From Thalassotalea sp. ND16A (GTDB lineage Bacteria > Pseudomonadota > Gammaproteobacteria > Enterobacterales > Alteromonadaceae): a DNA stretch of 64,000 bases. Below are positions 26,801-34,809 of the stretch, piece by piece; positions within the stretch are counted from its first letter, which is position 1, and the number at the start of each line of letters is the position of its first letter. The notes beneath the pieces were generated by a model. The model saw nothing but the letters and a program-made list of their open reading frames with translations. It was not told where the DNA came from and made no database searches. The DNA lies in the NCBI RefSeq assembly GCF_000764205.1, contig NZ_JQDZ01000103.1:1-64000 (forward strand), read 5' to 3'. A program made the translations under genes and the position numbers.

Positions 26801-27121
26801 ATGCCAGGTGAGTTGTTTCGGCATACCACCGTTAACATTGACGATATAAACATCGCTGTTACCATTATATTGGCCGGTAAAAGCTATCCAGTTACCATCC
26901 GGTGACAGTTTCGGGTTTTGCGCTTGCCCCTGAAAACTGGTGATGCGTTTGGCATTTAAATTACCCAGCTCGGTTTTCCAAATTTCCTGTCCATAGGTAA
27001 AGACAATGGTGTTGCCTTGAATATCGGGTTGTCTGAGTAATAACGTACCTTGATGATTACTGGCATTGGCCTGAATCATGGCCAACATAGAGAGGAGTAT
27101 TATTCCGAAAATCTTTTTCAT
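23879..27121 (-). CDS. tricorn-like S41 peptidase with WD40/PD40 propeller
   Basis: A 1080-residue exported peptidase. A signal peptide (KKIFGIILLSMLAMIQANA) is followed by PD40-type propeller repeats to about residue 640 (for example WSPDGQQIAWFSDESGEYRL). An acidic linker (EEAKPENNNGDKEDDSDEK) splits the second propeller. A tricorn core follows with GHSFTRNG (histidine near 735), a PDZ domain (about 770-850) and the nucleophile in EMAGSGGDMFPYLF (near 959). Bacterial homologues degrade peptides in the periplasm. The ATG at 27121 gives the better signal peptide than the one at 27133. Confidence 0.9.
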   Translation of the reverse strand: MKKIFGIILLSMLAMIQANASNHQGTLLLRQPDIQGNTIVFTYGQEIWKTELGNLNAKRITSFQGQAQNPKLSPDGNWIAFTGQYNGNSDVYIVNVNGGMPKQLTWHPGADIVKGWSNDSQQVLFGSGRDQAPRAQSRFYQVNISGNTPTSLPMIRAQSGSYSADSSQFVYQKVSPWDDGWRKYRGGQNNPLRIVSLSTLKEQSLPFNGEKVTNPTWHGDDIYYLSDIENVVNVFKYNVTRKQVSKVTNHQDYDVKGYGSDGINLVYEQHGKLFLLKDGNSNALAITINADFPWAAASWNKVNDHIEAIALSPNGKRALFTARGEVFSVPAKHGDTRNLSKSSHRETSGVWSPDGQQIAWFSDESGEYRLVIANQSGQSRTEIKLREQGFYGNLNWSHDSKKLAYTDEKQQFWFVDLDKQRSTLIDQDTRVIVENLVQPQFSIDDNFIAYVKTEANFLRNVYVYSVKDKTSHLVTTNMADNNAFAWDINGKYLFVTASTNFASKAPWLDLSIEGKALESYEIYALLLTKDTPTPVPLKQEDEEAKPENNNGDKEDDSDEKDEEVVVTIDFDNILNRLIPIPLPKGHYSNLTSAADGLLYVATANDRSYKLHMFDFDKQESKLLKDDVRTYVLANDNKHILVSSKGKWLLADSPADLEKSEPLNVELNLWIDPKKEWRQKFHDAWRFQRDYFYVSNIHGANWNKVYKDYLPLVEHVNHPSDLTYLLDNIGAETSVGHSFTRNGKLPDIPKSTVGLLGIDVAINGKHFVIDKIYDGEQWNSAVTSKAPLASHKEKLKVGDLILAVDGVTLDSKENFYQYFNGTKGKQTKLSIGTNGSVQKPIDIWVKPTGNEYELRMHAWIENNRRYVNEASDNQLAYVWVPDTTTQGYEYFNRYFFAQADKLGAVIDERFNHGGSIADYYIDVLNRKLSGYFNNTLKPGQPLTSPGSLISGPKVLLINEMAGSGGDMFPYLFRFHNIGKLIGKTTWGGLVGIWGVPGLIDGGYMTAPRSGFYDLNGQWRVENEGVAPDIEVDEDLQLASKGIDSQLKRAVEEAMAELKTHKNNRQQPSPAEPVRAVTATME

Positions 27122-27492
27122 TGGTATTTCCATTATTTATTATTTTTCAACCTCTTAGTTTAATAGAGAATGTTGGTAACTCAAGAAGATTGAGGCAATT
27201 ATTTCGCTTGCAATAATTTCGCGAGACTTCCGTCTCGCGTCATGGCGCTAGGCAAATGCAGTTATCGCAGGCGATAATTACGCGAGGTTAAAACCCCGCC
27301 AACCGGAAACCCGAAGCTCGATGCTCGATGCTCGATGCCCGTAGCTCGTAGCTCGTAGCTCGTAGCTCGTAGCTCGTAGCCCCCATTAACCTTCATTTAA
27401 TCGAAAGAAACAACGACTGGATCAATAAAACTCTCCCGGCTCTCTTTAAAATACAGCGCATTATTCTTTGCCCATTATCAAAAAGGCTATAT
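27122..27492. repeat. intergenic region with REPIN and heptanucleotide array
   Basis: 27221-27304 is a REPIN (GCGAGACTTCCGTCTCGCG ... GCGAGGTTAAAACCCCGC, CAACC). 27316-27378 is a tandem array of nine 7-bp units: three GCTCGAT, one GCCCGTA and five GCTCGTA. The last 110 bases before the RoxA gene would hold its promoter, but I cannot place one firmly. Confidence 0.82.
27316..27378 (+). repeat. heptanucleotide tandem repeat, nine units (GCTCGAT/GCTCGTA)
   Basis: Nine contiguous 7-bp units in one register: GCTCGAT at 27316, 27323 and 27330; GCCCGTA at 27337; GCTCGTA at 27344, 27351, 27358, 27365 and 27372. Every unit begins with GC. Related arrays occur at 39068, 45029 and 56735. Confidence 0.92.
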
Positions 27493-28638
27493 ATGTTCGA
27501 GTTGAGTTTAAGTGAATTTAGTCGCGAAACGTTTTTACGCGATTACTGGCAAAAAAAGCCAGTCGTTATCCGCCAGGGCTTTAAAAACTTTGAAAACCCT
27601 ATCGATGCCGATGAAATTGCCGGGTTAGCCGGATTAAACGAAGTTGAATCACGCATGGTGTACCGTGAAGGTGATCAGTGGCAAGCCGAATTTGGTCCGT
27701 TTGACAACTTTCAACGCTTTGGCGAGCAAGGCTGGTCGTTAATTGTTCAAGCTCTGGATCACTGGAGCGAAGAAGCCGCTGAAATGATCGAGCCATTTCG
27801 CTTTATTCCCAACTGGCGTCTCGACGATTTAATGGTAAGTTTTGCGACCCCAGGTGGTGGCGTTGGTCCACATATCGATTTATACGACGTGTTTATCTGC
27901 CAGGGCTCGGGTAAACGCAACTGGCGCGTCGGCGATATTGGCAACCATGTGGAATTTGCCGCTCATGACGCGTTATTACATGTAGAGCCTTTTCAGCCAA
28001 TCATCGATACCGAACTATTACCCGGCGATATTCTCTATATTCCGCCAGGATTTCCGCACGATGGCGTCACTTTAGCGACATCCTTAAGCTTTTCGGTAGG
28101 TTTTCGTGCCAATTCAACGGCAACGATGATCAGTGGTTTAGCCGATCATTTAACCGATAAGGAACTTGCAGCTGAATTGCTAAGTGATCCACAAAGAGCA
28201 TTATCTAATCACAGTGGTGAAATTAGCAGTGCTGATTTTCAACAGATTAAAAAGCAGCTGTTACAACTGGTAGAAAACGAGTCACTAATGCGGCAATTTG
28301 CCGGCAGCTTTTTAAGTCAGGCAAAACATGAACTCGACCTGCAAATTGCCGATGACGCATATAACAATGATGAGATTTCTGAGCTATTACAAGCAAACAA
28401 CCTGATGCGCCTAGGCGGCTTAAAAGCATTTTATTTTAATGATTCGGTTGAACAAGGCTTGTTTTACATTAACGGTGAAGAGCACAGCGTAAGCGCTAAT
28501 ATTATTGCCGCAGTAAAACAGATGTGCGATAACGTAACCGTAACTCCTGAAATGATCAGCGGCTTTAGCGAAAATGAAAACTTTATCAGCTTTTTAGGTG
28601 AGTTACTCGATGCCGGCTACTGGTATTTCGCCGAGTAA
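27493..28638 (+). CDS. roxA: ribosomal protein uL16 3-hydroxylase (RoxA/YcfD)
   Basis: A 381-residue JmjC-type 2-oxoglutarate/Fe(II) oxygenase, close to the length of E. coli YcfD (373). It shows DYWQKKPVVIRQGF at the N-terminus and the metal site GPHIDLYDVFICQGSGKRNW (HxD), with the distal histidine in IPPGFPHDGVTL. The C-terminal winged-helix dimer region follows. RoxA hydroxylates an arginine of uL16 in the ribosome. It is monocistronic and followed by REPINs. Confidence 0.92.
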   Translation: MFELSLSEFSRETFLRDYWQKKPVVIRQGFKNFENPIDADEIAGLAGLNEVESRMVYREGDQWQAEFGPFDNFQRFGEQGWSLIVQALDHWSEEAAEMIEPFRFIPNWRLDDLMVSFATPGGGVGPHIDLYDVFICQGSGKRNWRVGDIGNHVEFAAHDALLHVEPFQPIIDTELLPGDILYIPPGFPHDGVTLATSLSFSVGFRANSTATMISGLADHLTDKELAAELLSDPQRALSNHSGEISSADFQQIKKQLLQLVENESLMRQFAGSFLSQAKHELDLQIADDAYNNDEISELLQANNLMRLGGLKAFYFNDSVEQGLFYINGEEHSVSANIIAAVKQMCDNVTVTPEMISGFSENENFISFLGELLDAGYWYFAE

Positions 28639-28948
28639 ATTTGCCGGGACTTCAGTCTCGCTGGTTGGCGGGACTTCAGTCTCGCGTAATGGCGATAGCC
28701 AACTCTTTGTTATCGCGTTGGAATAATTACGCGAGGATAAATCCCCGCCAACCTGGCCCTTGGTTGGCGGGACTTCAGTCTCGCGTTATGGCGATAGCCA
28801 ATCTCTGTTATCACGTTGCGATAATTACGCGAGGTTGAAACCCCGCCAACCGGTGGTTCTTCGGTTGGCGGGACTTCAGTCTCGCGTTATCGAAATAAAA
28901 GTTATTTTTTGAACTAAACTTACAGTAGGTCTATGTAAGGTACTTGTC
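28639..28948. repeat. tandem REPIN cluster
   Basis: Two complete REPINs, 28663-28753 (91 bp) and 28762-28851 (90 bp), each running from GGTTGGCGGGACTTCAGTCT to GAAACCCCGCCAACC-type ends. A solo left half precedes (28642-28661) and another follows (28863-28890). They fill the whole gap between the RoxA and NfeD genes. Confidence 0.9.
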
Positions 28949-30322
28949 ATGTTACGGTGGATTATAGGCTCATTGTTAATTGTTAGCTTTGCTTGCAAGG
29001 CCGCAACAGAATCGTCTGCAATAGACCCGCTTTCCCCTCCATCTAACAACGTGCCAGTGCTTACCATAAAAGGCGCAATCGGGCCCGCCGTTAGTGCTTA
29101 TTTAGTCAAAGAAATTGACAAGGCAAATCTGCTAAATTCCCCGCTGATCATTATTACTCTCGATACTCCTGGCGGATTGAGCAGTAGTTTACGTGATATC
29201 AATATGGCCATAATGGCCTCAAAGGTGCCGATTGCCTGTTTGGTTTACCCACAAGGTGCCAGAGCTGCCAGTGCCGGCACCTATATACTGTATGCCTGCC
29301 ATATTGCAGCAATGTCAACGGCAACGACTTTGGGGGCTGCAACCCCGGTGAGTATTGGTGGCCCAAGCGCGCCGAAAGATCAACAAGAAAGCAAGCCAGA
29401 AAGTGCCACGGCGATGGAAAGAAAAGTATTAAACGATGCCATCGCCTATATTCGTGCGTTGGCGCAATTGCGCGGCAGAAATGAAGAGTGGGCCGAGCAA
29501 GCCGTACGCGATGCCGAAACCCTCACCGCCACAGAAGCGCTAGAGAAAAACGTGATCAATCTGTTGGCGCAAACCCCTGCCGATTTATTGCAACAACTCA
29601 ATGGGTACTCGCTCACCATTAATGAAAAACAACAACAACTCAAGTTAAGCAAGGCAAAATTACTCCCGGTAGAGGCCGATTGGCGCAATAAATTTATAGC
29701 CACCATCACCGATCCCAACATTGCCTATATTTTAATGCTGATCGGGATTTATGGGTTGTTGCTCGAGTTTTATAGCCCGGGAGGTGGCATTGCCGGGGTC
29801 ACCGGCGGCATTGCATTATTTGTGGCGTTATACGCCTTTCAGTTATTGCCGGTTAATTTTGTTGGTGCCGGTTTATTAATTTTAGGTATCGCCTTAATGG
29901 TGGCGGAATCTATGGCGCCTAGCTTTGGCGTATTGGGCTTAGGTGGAATCGTGGCCTTTGTCTTAGGGTCTATCTTCTTAATCGATACCGAACAAAATCA
30001 TTTTCAAATATCGATACCGTTAATTGCCTCAGTCGCCTTTATATCGTCACTGTTTTTTGTCTTTACCTTAGGGTATTTATGGCGAACCCGCAACAATAAG
30101 GTGGTCAGTGGCAAGGAAGAAATCATCGGTGGCACCGCCCTGGTGGAAGGCGATTTTAATGATTGTGGTTACGTTATTTTTAATGGTGAACGCTGGGCAG
30201 CAGTGAGTCAGGAGCCATTAATTCAGGGGCAAACCGTACAGGTTCTAAGCATACAGGGATTAACATTACAGGTAACTAAATTCACTACGATGCCCAAAGA
30301 CGGGCGTGCAGCTAAGGAGTAA
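28949..30322 (+). CDS. NfeD family membrane serine protease (ClpP-class)
   Basis: A 457-residue long-form NfeD. After a signal peptide comes a ClpP-like protease domain (about residues 30-210) with STPGGL-type [12 protein letters not shown] and the nucleophile serine in [15 protein letters not shown]; the lysine partner is probably in [12 protein letters not shown]. Four or five membrane helices cover about 255-375 and an OB-fold NfeD domain ends the protein. Partnered with the stomatin-like protein encoded four bases downstream, it controls membrane protein quality. Confidence 0.9.
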   Translation: MLRWIIGSLLIVSFACKAATESSAIDPLSPPSNNVPVLTIKGAIGPAVSAYLVKEIDKANLLNSPLIIITLDTPGGLSSSLRDINMAIMASKVPIACLVYPQGARAASAGTYILYACHIAAMSTATTLGAATPVSIGGPSAPKDQQESKPESATAMERKVLNDAIAYIRALAQLRGRNEEWAEQAVRDAETLTATEALEKNVINLLAQTPADLLQQLNGYSLTINEKQQQLKLSKAKLLPVEADWRNKFIATITDPNIAYILMLIGIYGLLLEFYSPGGGIAGVTGGIALFVALYAFQLLPVNFVGAGLLILGIALMVAESMAPSFGVLGLGGIVAFVLGSIFLIDTEQNHFQISIPLIASVAFISSLFFVFTLGYLWRTRNNKVVSGKEEIIGGTALVEGDFNDCGYVIFNGERWAAVSQEPLIQGQTVQVLSIQGLTLQVTKFTTMPKDGRAAKE

Positions 30323-30326
30323 AACC

Positions 30327-31109
30327 ATGGAGTTTCTCGTGTATAGCTCAGAAATATTCTGGACCAGTGTCATATTTTTAGTCTTGCTGATAGTGCTCAG
30401 CATGTTTAAAATTTTGCGCGAATATGAACGCGGGGTGATTTTTTTACTCGGCCGGTTCTACAAGGTAAAAGGCCCGGGGTTTATCATAGTGATCCCGCTG
30501 ATCCAACAAATGGTGCGAGTAGATTTACGTACTGTGGTGATGGATGTACCAAGCCAGGATGTGATCAGTCGTGACAATGTATCGGTACGGGTGAATGCGG
30601 TAATTTATTTTCGGGTGATCGACTCGCAAAAGGCGATCATCAATGTTGAAAATTTTCTCGAGGCGACCTCGCAACTGGCGCAAACCACATTGCGCTCAGT
30701 ATTAGGTCAGCATGAACTCGATGAAATGTTAGCCAATAGAGAAATGCTTAATGATGATATTCAGGAGATCCTGGATACTCGCTCAGATGCCTGGGGCATC
30801 AAGGTTTCCAATGTAGAAATAAAACACGTTGATTTAAATGAAACCATGATCCGCGCCATCGCCAGACAAGCAGAGGCAGAGCGTACCCGACGTGCGAAAG
30901 TGATCCACGCCAGTGGTGAAAATGAAGCATCCACCGCCTTGGTTGAGGCGGCCAGTAAACTGGCGCAAGAGCCAAATGCAATTTTGTTGCGTTATTTGCA
31001 AACATTAACCGAAATCGCCGGAGAGAAAAACTCCACCATAGTCTTTCCCTTGCCCCTGGACTTAATCAGCAGTCTGACAGCAACGTTAAAGAAAGATAAC
31101 GGTGGTTAA
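30327..31109 (+). CDS. slipin/stomatin-like SPFH protein
   Basis: A 260-residue protein with one N-terminal membrane helix ([20 protein letters not shown]) and a complete SPFH domain ([20 protein letters not shown] to [20 protein letters not shown]). It is the usual partner of NfeD, forming oligomeric membrane scaffolds and serving as substrate or regulator of the protease. The ATG at 30327 follows AAGGAGTAAAACC, a good ribosome site. Confidence 0.92.
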   Translation: MEFLVYSSEIFWTSVIFLVLLIVLSMFKILREYERGVIFLLGRFYKVKGPGFIIVIPLIQQMVRVDLRTVVMDVPSQDVISRDNVSVRVNAVIYFRVIDSQKAIINVENFLEATSQLAQTTLRSVLGQHELDEMLANREMLNDDIQEILDTRSDAWGIKVSNVEIKHVDLNETMIRAIARQAEAERTRRAKVIHASGENEASTALVEAASKLAQEPNAILLRYLQTLTEIAGEKNSTIVFPLPLDLISSLTATLKKDNGG

Positions 31110-31171
31110 CGGTCTCGCCAATGCCACTATCCTTGCCAAGCATTTCTAACTGGCTGCAGCATCACCAAGGT

Positions 31172-32293
31172 TCATGGTGCTGACATGGTGGAAAATTCGG
31201 TTTTGCTGATTAAGTTTTGATAAATACGGACAAAATCTTTGGTAAAGCTCCTCGCATCTTGCGCCGCCAAATGAGAATTTTCGGGTAAAGTATATTTGCT
31301 CAAATCCGGATAGTCTTGAAAATGAATACCGGGCGCACCGGTTTTACGCAAGAGCACATCCCAGGTATCTGCTTTCGGATTATACATGCCCTCTTCCATG
31401 GTATAAAAACCTTGAGATGGCATGCGAACAAAGATCAGGGTTGCGCCTTTTGCTTGCATTTTTTTGTTAACGGTAACGGCACGTTCTATTTGTTTATTGC
31501 GATTTTCCAACGCTTTTTCTTGCTTCTCTGCCGGTAGCTCTGCAATCGGTTGAAAGCCTTGCATCCATATTTTTATCGCCAGTTTGCGGTATTCTTCATC
31601 CTTGACCACTTTATCCCACATTTGGGTATTCCTGTCTTCTGCCATTACCATTAATTTTCGTACGTCCAAATTGTTACTAATGCCTTCACGCTCAGGCCAT
31701 GGCTGCCTTTTCATGATGGTAAAAAGGGCAAAGTCAGGAGCCAAAAAGCTAAGGTGTGGTTCGATCAACATGGCAAGCTGTTGCCCCAGCCATTGCGAAG
31801 GCGCTTCTTGTCGATAAGTTTTTAATGCCTTAGCACGATACTCAAAACCTGAGAAAAACAACCCCGGAGCCACCCCGACAAATACCGTGCCCTGAAAGTT
31901 ATCATCATCCGCTAAATCTTCTAATACTGACAATGGTGTTGTGCCCTCAAGCGCTAATTGAATCGGTTTAATGCCGGTTTGTTGGTGCCAGATATCGGTT
32001 TGCAGGTTGAACAGCATTCTTGATGAACCGGTAAATATCACCGATTCCTTGCTCACTTTGCGCCGCTCTATCGCCCACAAACTGTTTGAATTGATATAAT
32101 CCGCTTGCACCCCCTGACTGCGCCAGTAACCTTCCCAGCCGGTAAGTAATATGGCAAATACGCTTAAAGTGAGTAATATCAGTTTTAACCAGTGATGCTT
32201 TGGAATGTCTCGGTTGAAATCCTCAGTATAGTAACAGTGGTTATAGCGGTTTTTGTCATTTCTCGACTTAGAATTGGAAATAGATGAAGGCAT
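31172..32293 (-). CDS. membrane-anchored SGNH-like partner of MBOAT acyltransferase
   Basis: A 373-residue protein with one N-terminal membrane helix (WLKLILLTLSVFAILLTGWE). The periplasmic part shows an SGNH-like first block (SVIFTGSSRMLFNLQTDIWH) and a later FVRMPSQGFYTMEEG. The ATG at 32293 has a GGAGGGAG ribosome site; the TTG at 32317 does not. It overlaps the end of the MBOAT gene by 26 bases. By analogy with AlgJ/AlgX-type partners, it probably takes the acyl group delivered across the membrane and transfers it to a polysaccharide or other acceptor. Confidence 0.7.
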   Translation of the reverse strand: MPSSISNSKSRNDKNRYNHCYYTEDFNRDIPKHHWLKLILLTLSVFAILLTGWEGYWRSQGVQADYINSNSLWAIERRKVSKESVIFTGSSRMLFNLQTDIWHQQTGIKPIQLALEGTTPLSVLEDLADDDNFQGTVFVGVAPGLFFSGFEYRAKALKTYRQEAPSQWLGQQLAMLIEPHLSFLAPDFALFTIMKRQPWPEREGISNNLDVRKLMVMAEDRNTQMWDKVVKDEEYRKLAIKIWMQGFQPIAELPAEKQEKALENRNKQIERAVTVNKKMQAKGATLIFVRMPSQGFYTMEEGMYNPKADTWDVLLRKTGAPGIHFQDYPDLSKYTLPENSHLAAQDARSFTKDFVRIYQNLISKTEFSTMSAP

Positions 32294-33686
32294 TGCTCCC
32301 TCCCTGAGTGATGGCAATGAAAAACATCATGGTGGCGCAGGTTGCGCCAACGGCTGGCAGAGAAATATTGCTGACCACTTGTTCCAGTGTTTTATTGCGC
32401 ATATACCAATGTATTGCCAACATGATGGTAATGGTGAGCAACGTTTGCATGATGTATTGGCTAGACAGTACATTTTTATCGCCTTGTAACAGCAACATAG
32501 ATTGCATCATGCGCCAGGCAGTAGCAAAGTCTGGTGCGCGAAAGAATACCCAGGTAATGTTCACCAGAAAATAGGTGAAAAGTGCTAACACCACTTGTCC
32601 CTGAGTCGAACTCCAAAAGGCGACCTGCTGGTATTTTCGATACAGTATTCTCTCTCCTGCCAAATACAAGCCGTGTAATCCGCCCCACACCACAAAGGTC
32701 CAGGCGGCACCATGCCATAAGCCACCAAGTAACATGGTCAGCATTAAGTTAATAAAGGTACGTTTTGCGCCTTTTTTGTTGCCACCTAATGGAATATACA
32801 AATAATCCCGTAACCAGCTTGACAGCGAGATGTGCCAGCGCCGCCAAAAATCAGAAAAACCAATCGCGGCATAAGGAAAGTTAAAGTTGTTTGGCAATGA
32901 AAACCCTAAGGTCAGAGCCACCCCGATGGCGATAGTGGAGTAACCGGCAAAATCGCAAAATATTTGTCCGGAAAACGCCAGAGTGCCTAACCAGGCATCA
33001 ACGGGGGTTAATATTTCCGCAGCAGCGAAGACCTTTTCGGCAGCAGGTGCCAATATGCCATCGGCAACCACAACTTTTGAGAACATACCGATAACCATCA
33101 TGGTTATGCCCCAAAATAGCTGATTATTGGTTGCCACCCGGGGCGTGGCAAATTGCGGAATTAAAAACGTAGGACGCACTATCGGGCCTGCCACCAGTTG
33201 TGGGAAAAAGGTCACGAACAAAGAGAAATCAAGCAAGGATTTGGCTGGCTCTGCCCGCTTTAAATACACATCCAGCGAATACGCCATCGTTTGAAAGGTA
33301 TAAAATGAGATCCCCACCGGCAAAATAATGTCCCAGGCCGCCGGTTGATAGCCAATATTGAAAAGCGCCATCAAAGCAATAAAATTATCGAGTAAAAATT
33401 GGCCGTACTTAAAAAAACCAAGCATTCCCAGGTTCACCACTATGCTAATGATCAACAATACTTTGCGCGCCTGCGGTCGATTTTCAGCAAACATACGTTT
33501 TGCCACATGCCAGTCAACTACGGTTGAGATCCACAATAAGATCACAAAGGGCGGGTTCCAGGCAGCATAAAAGACATAACTGGCAAGCAACAAATTTGTT
33601 TTTTTGATACGCCAGCTAAACGGCAGGTTATGCAAGGCAAGCACAACACAAAAGAAAAAGATGAAAGCAAACGAATTAAATAACAT
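32268..33686 (-). CDS. MBOAT family O-acyltransferase (AlgI/DltB-like)
   Basis: A 472-residue polytopic protein of about ten helices with the MBOAT signature: FWRRWHISLSSWLRDYLYIP, then LGGNKKGAKRTFINLMLTML and the catalytic histidine in LLGGLWHGAAWTFVVWGGLH. AlgI-type proteins move acetyl groups over the inner membrane to modify exopolysaccharides. No polymer synthesis genes are near, so the acceptor is unknown. It is followed by its overlapping SGNH-like partner. Confidence 0.9.
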   Translation of the reverse strand: MLFNSFAFIFFFCVVLALHNLPFSWRIKKTNLLLASYVFYAAWNPPFVILLWISTVVDWHVAKRMFAENRPQARKVLLIISIVVNLGMLGFFKYGQFLLDNFIALMALFNIGYQPAAWDIILPVGISFYTFQTMAYSLDVYLKRAEPAKSLLDFSLFVTFFPQLVAGPIVRPTFLIPQFATPRVATNNQLFWGITMMVIGMFSKVVVADGILAPAAEKVFAAAEILTPVDAWLGTLAFSGQIFCDFAGYSTIAIGVALTLGFSLPNNFNFPYAAIGFSDFWRRWHISLSSWLRDYLYIPLGGNKKGAKRTFINLMLTMLLGGLWHGAAWTFVVWGGLHGLYLAGERILYRKYQQVAFWSSTQGQVVLALFTYFLVNITWVFFRAPDFATAWRMMQSMLLLQGDKNVLSSQYIMQTLLTITIMLAIHWYMRNKTLEQVVSNISLPAVGATCATMMFFIAITQGGSNAFIYFQF

Positions 33687-33975
33687 TCTGTAGCCCTGAA
33701 TTGTAACTATTCACTCAATAGCTGAATTTTTAACTTAGTAAGGCAAATCCAAACTTTAAGTTTAGAAGTTGCTTATTGAAAGTCAAAACAGTGGCTAATA
33801 ATGAATAAAAATAGTTGCTATTTTTATTCAAAATGGAATTTTATCGATTATTTGCTAGGCTTTATGCGTGATCTTGCTGGCATTAATGCTAATGAATTCA
33901 TAGTTTTTTGGAATAATATGAGCAGTTTCGTAGTGAATATGGCCGTGCATTAAATTTCATTAAGGATAAACATAA

Positions 33976-34749
33976 ATGAGTAAATTAATAACCAAAACTC
34001 TCGCCTGTAGCATGCTAATAATGGTGCAAATGCTGTTCGGCACAGTTTCAGCTGCCGAGGCAAAGCCAGATTCTTTAGCCGATCTTTGGATTGTGGTGCC
34101 TAACCCTGGTCAAAATGAAAAATTTGAGCAAGCGTTTAAACAACACATCAAATTCAGAGCTGAAAAAGGCGATCCCCGCCCTTGGAAAACTTACGTCCCG
34201 GTCGTTGGTAAAAACCTAAATTATTATGCCGTGCGTTTTTGCTGTACCAAATTCAACGACATTGAAAGTTATGTAACATGGGGGACAGACAATAAAATAC
34301 AAGCGCACTGGAATATGAATGTTGATCAATATGTCGCACATTATGAGCATTATTATTCTCGCGTCGACTTTGAAAATAGCAACTGGCCAGAAGGCGAGCA
34401 AGGTTATAAATATTTTGGTGTTACCGATTACTCGGCCAAAATGGGCAAAGGTAAATCGATAAGTGCAGGTAAAAAAATGCTCAGCGATAACGCCAAAGCG
34501 ATGAAATGGCCATATTCTTGGTCCTGGAGCTGGCAAATTGGTGGTGACGGCAATTTGTCGCTGGTTATCCCATACAATGACTATGCCGGCATGACGCCAC
34601 CCGATAAATCTTTTGCCAAAGTTTTAGCTGAACATTTAGGCGATGAAGCCAAGGCCGGTGAAATTTTCAAGCAATGGTCTGATAATTTCCATTCTACCAA
34701 TTATACGGTGTATCGCTTACGTGATGACATGTCGATGAGCGAGGATTAA
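33976..34749 (+). CDS. exported hypothetical protein
   Basis: A 257-residue protein with a signal peptide (LACSMLIMVQMLFGTVSAAE). The mature part is aromatic-rich, with motifs such as YYAVRFCCTKFNDIESYVTW and WPYSWSWSWQIGGDGNLSLV. Its layout suggests two ferredoxin-like (dimeric alpha-beta barrel) halves, but this is a guess. AAGGAT precedes the ATG. A hairpin terminator follows. Confidence 0.6.
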   Translation: MSKLITKTLACSMLIMVQMLFGTVSAAEAKPDSLADLWIVVPNPGQNEKFEQAFKQHIKFRAEKGDPRPWKTYVPVVGKNLNYYAVRFCCTKFNDIESYVTWGTDNKIQAHWNMNVDQYVAHYEHYYSRVDFENSNWPEGEQGYKYFGVTDYSAKMGKGKSISAGKKMLSDNAKAMKWPYSWSWSWQIGGDGNLSLVIPYNDYAGMTPPDKSFAKVLAEHLGDEAKAGEIFKQWSDNFHSTNYTVYRLRDDMSMSED

Positions 34750-34776
34750 ACATTTGAGTTAATCGCGGTCCAGTTA

Positions 34777-34799
34777 AAGCCACTTGTCCCAAGTGGCTT
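34777..34799. terminator. hairpin terminator between convergent genes
   Basis: AAGCCACTT (34777-34785) pairs with AAGTGGCTT (34791-34799). It lies between the convergent exported-protein and sbcC genes and could serve both strands, though the T run is short. Confidence 0.6.
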
Positions 34800-34809
34800 A
34801 TTTAATCTA

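Noticed and set aside
28641..28838. 65-residue ORF with repeated LAGLQSRVMAIAN
   Set aside because: It is a translation of the tandem REPINs, and the repetition comes from the DNA repeat.
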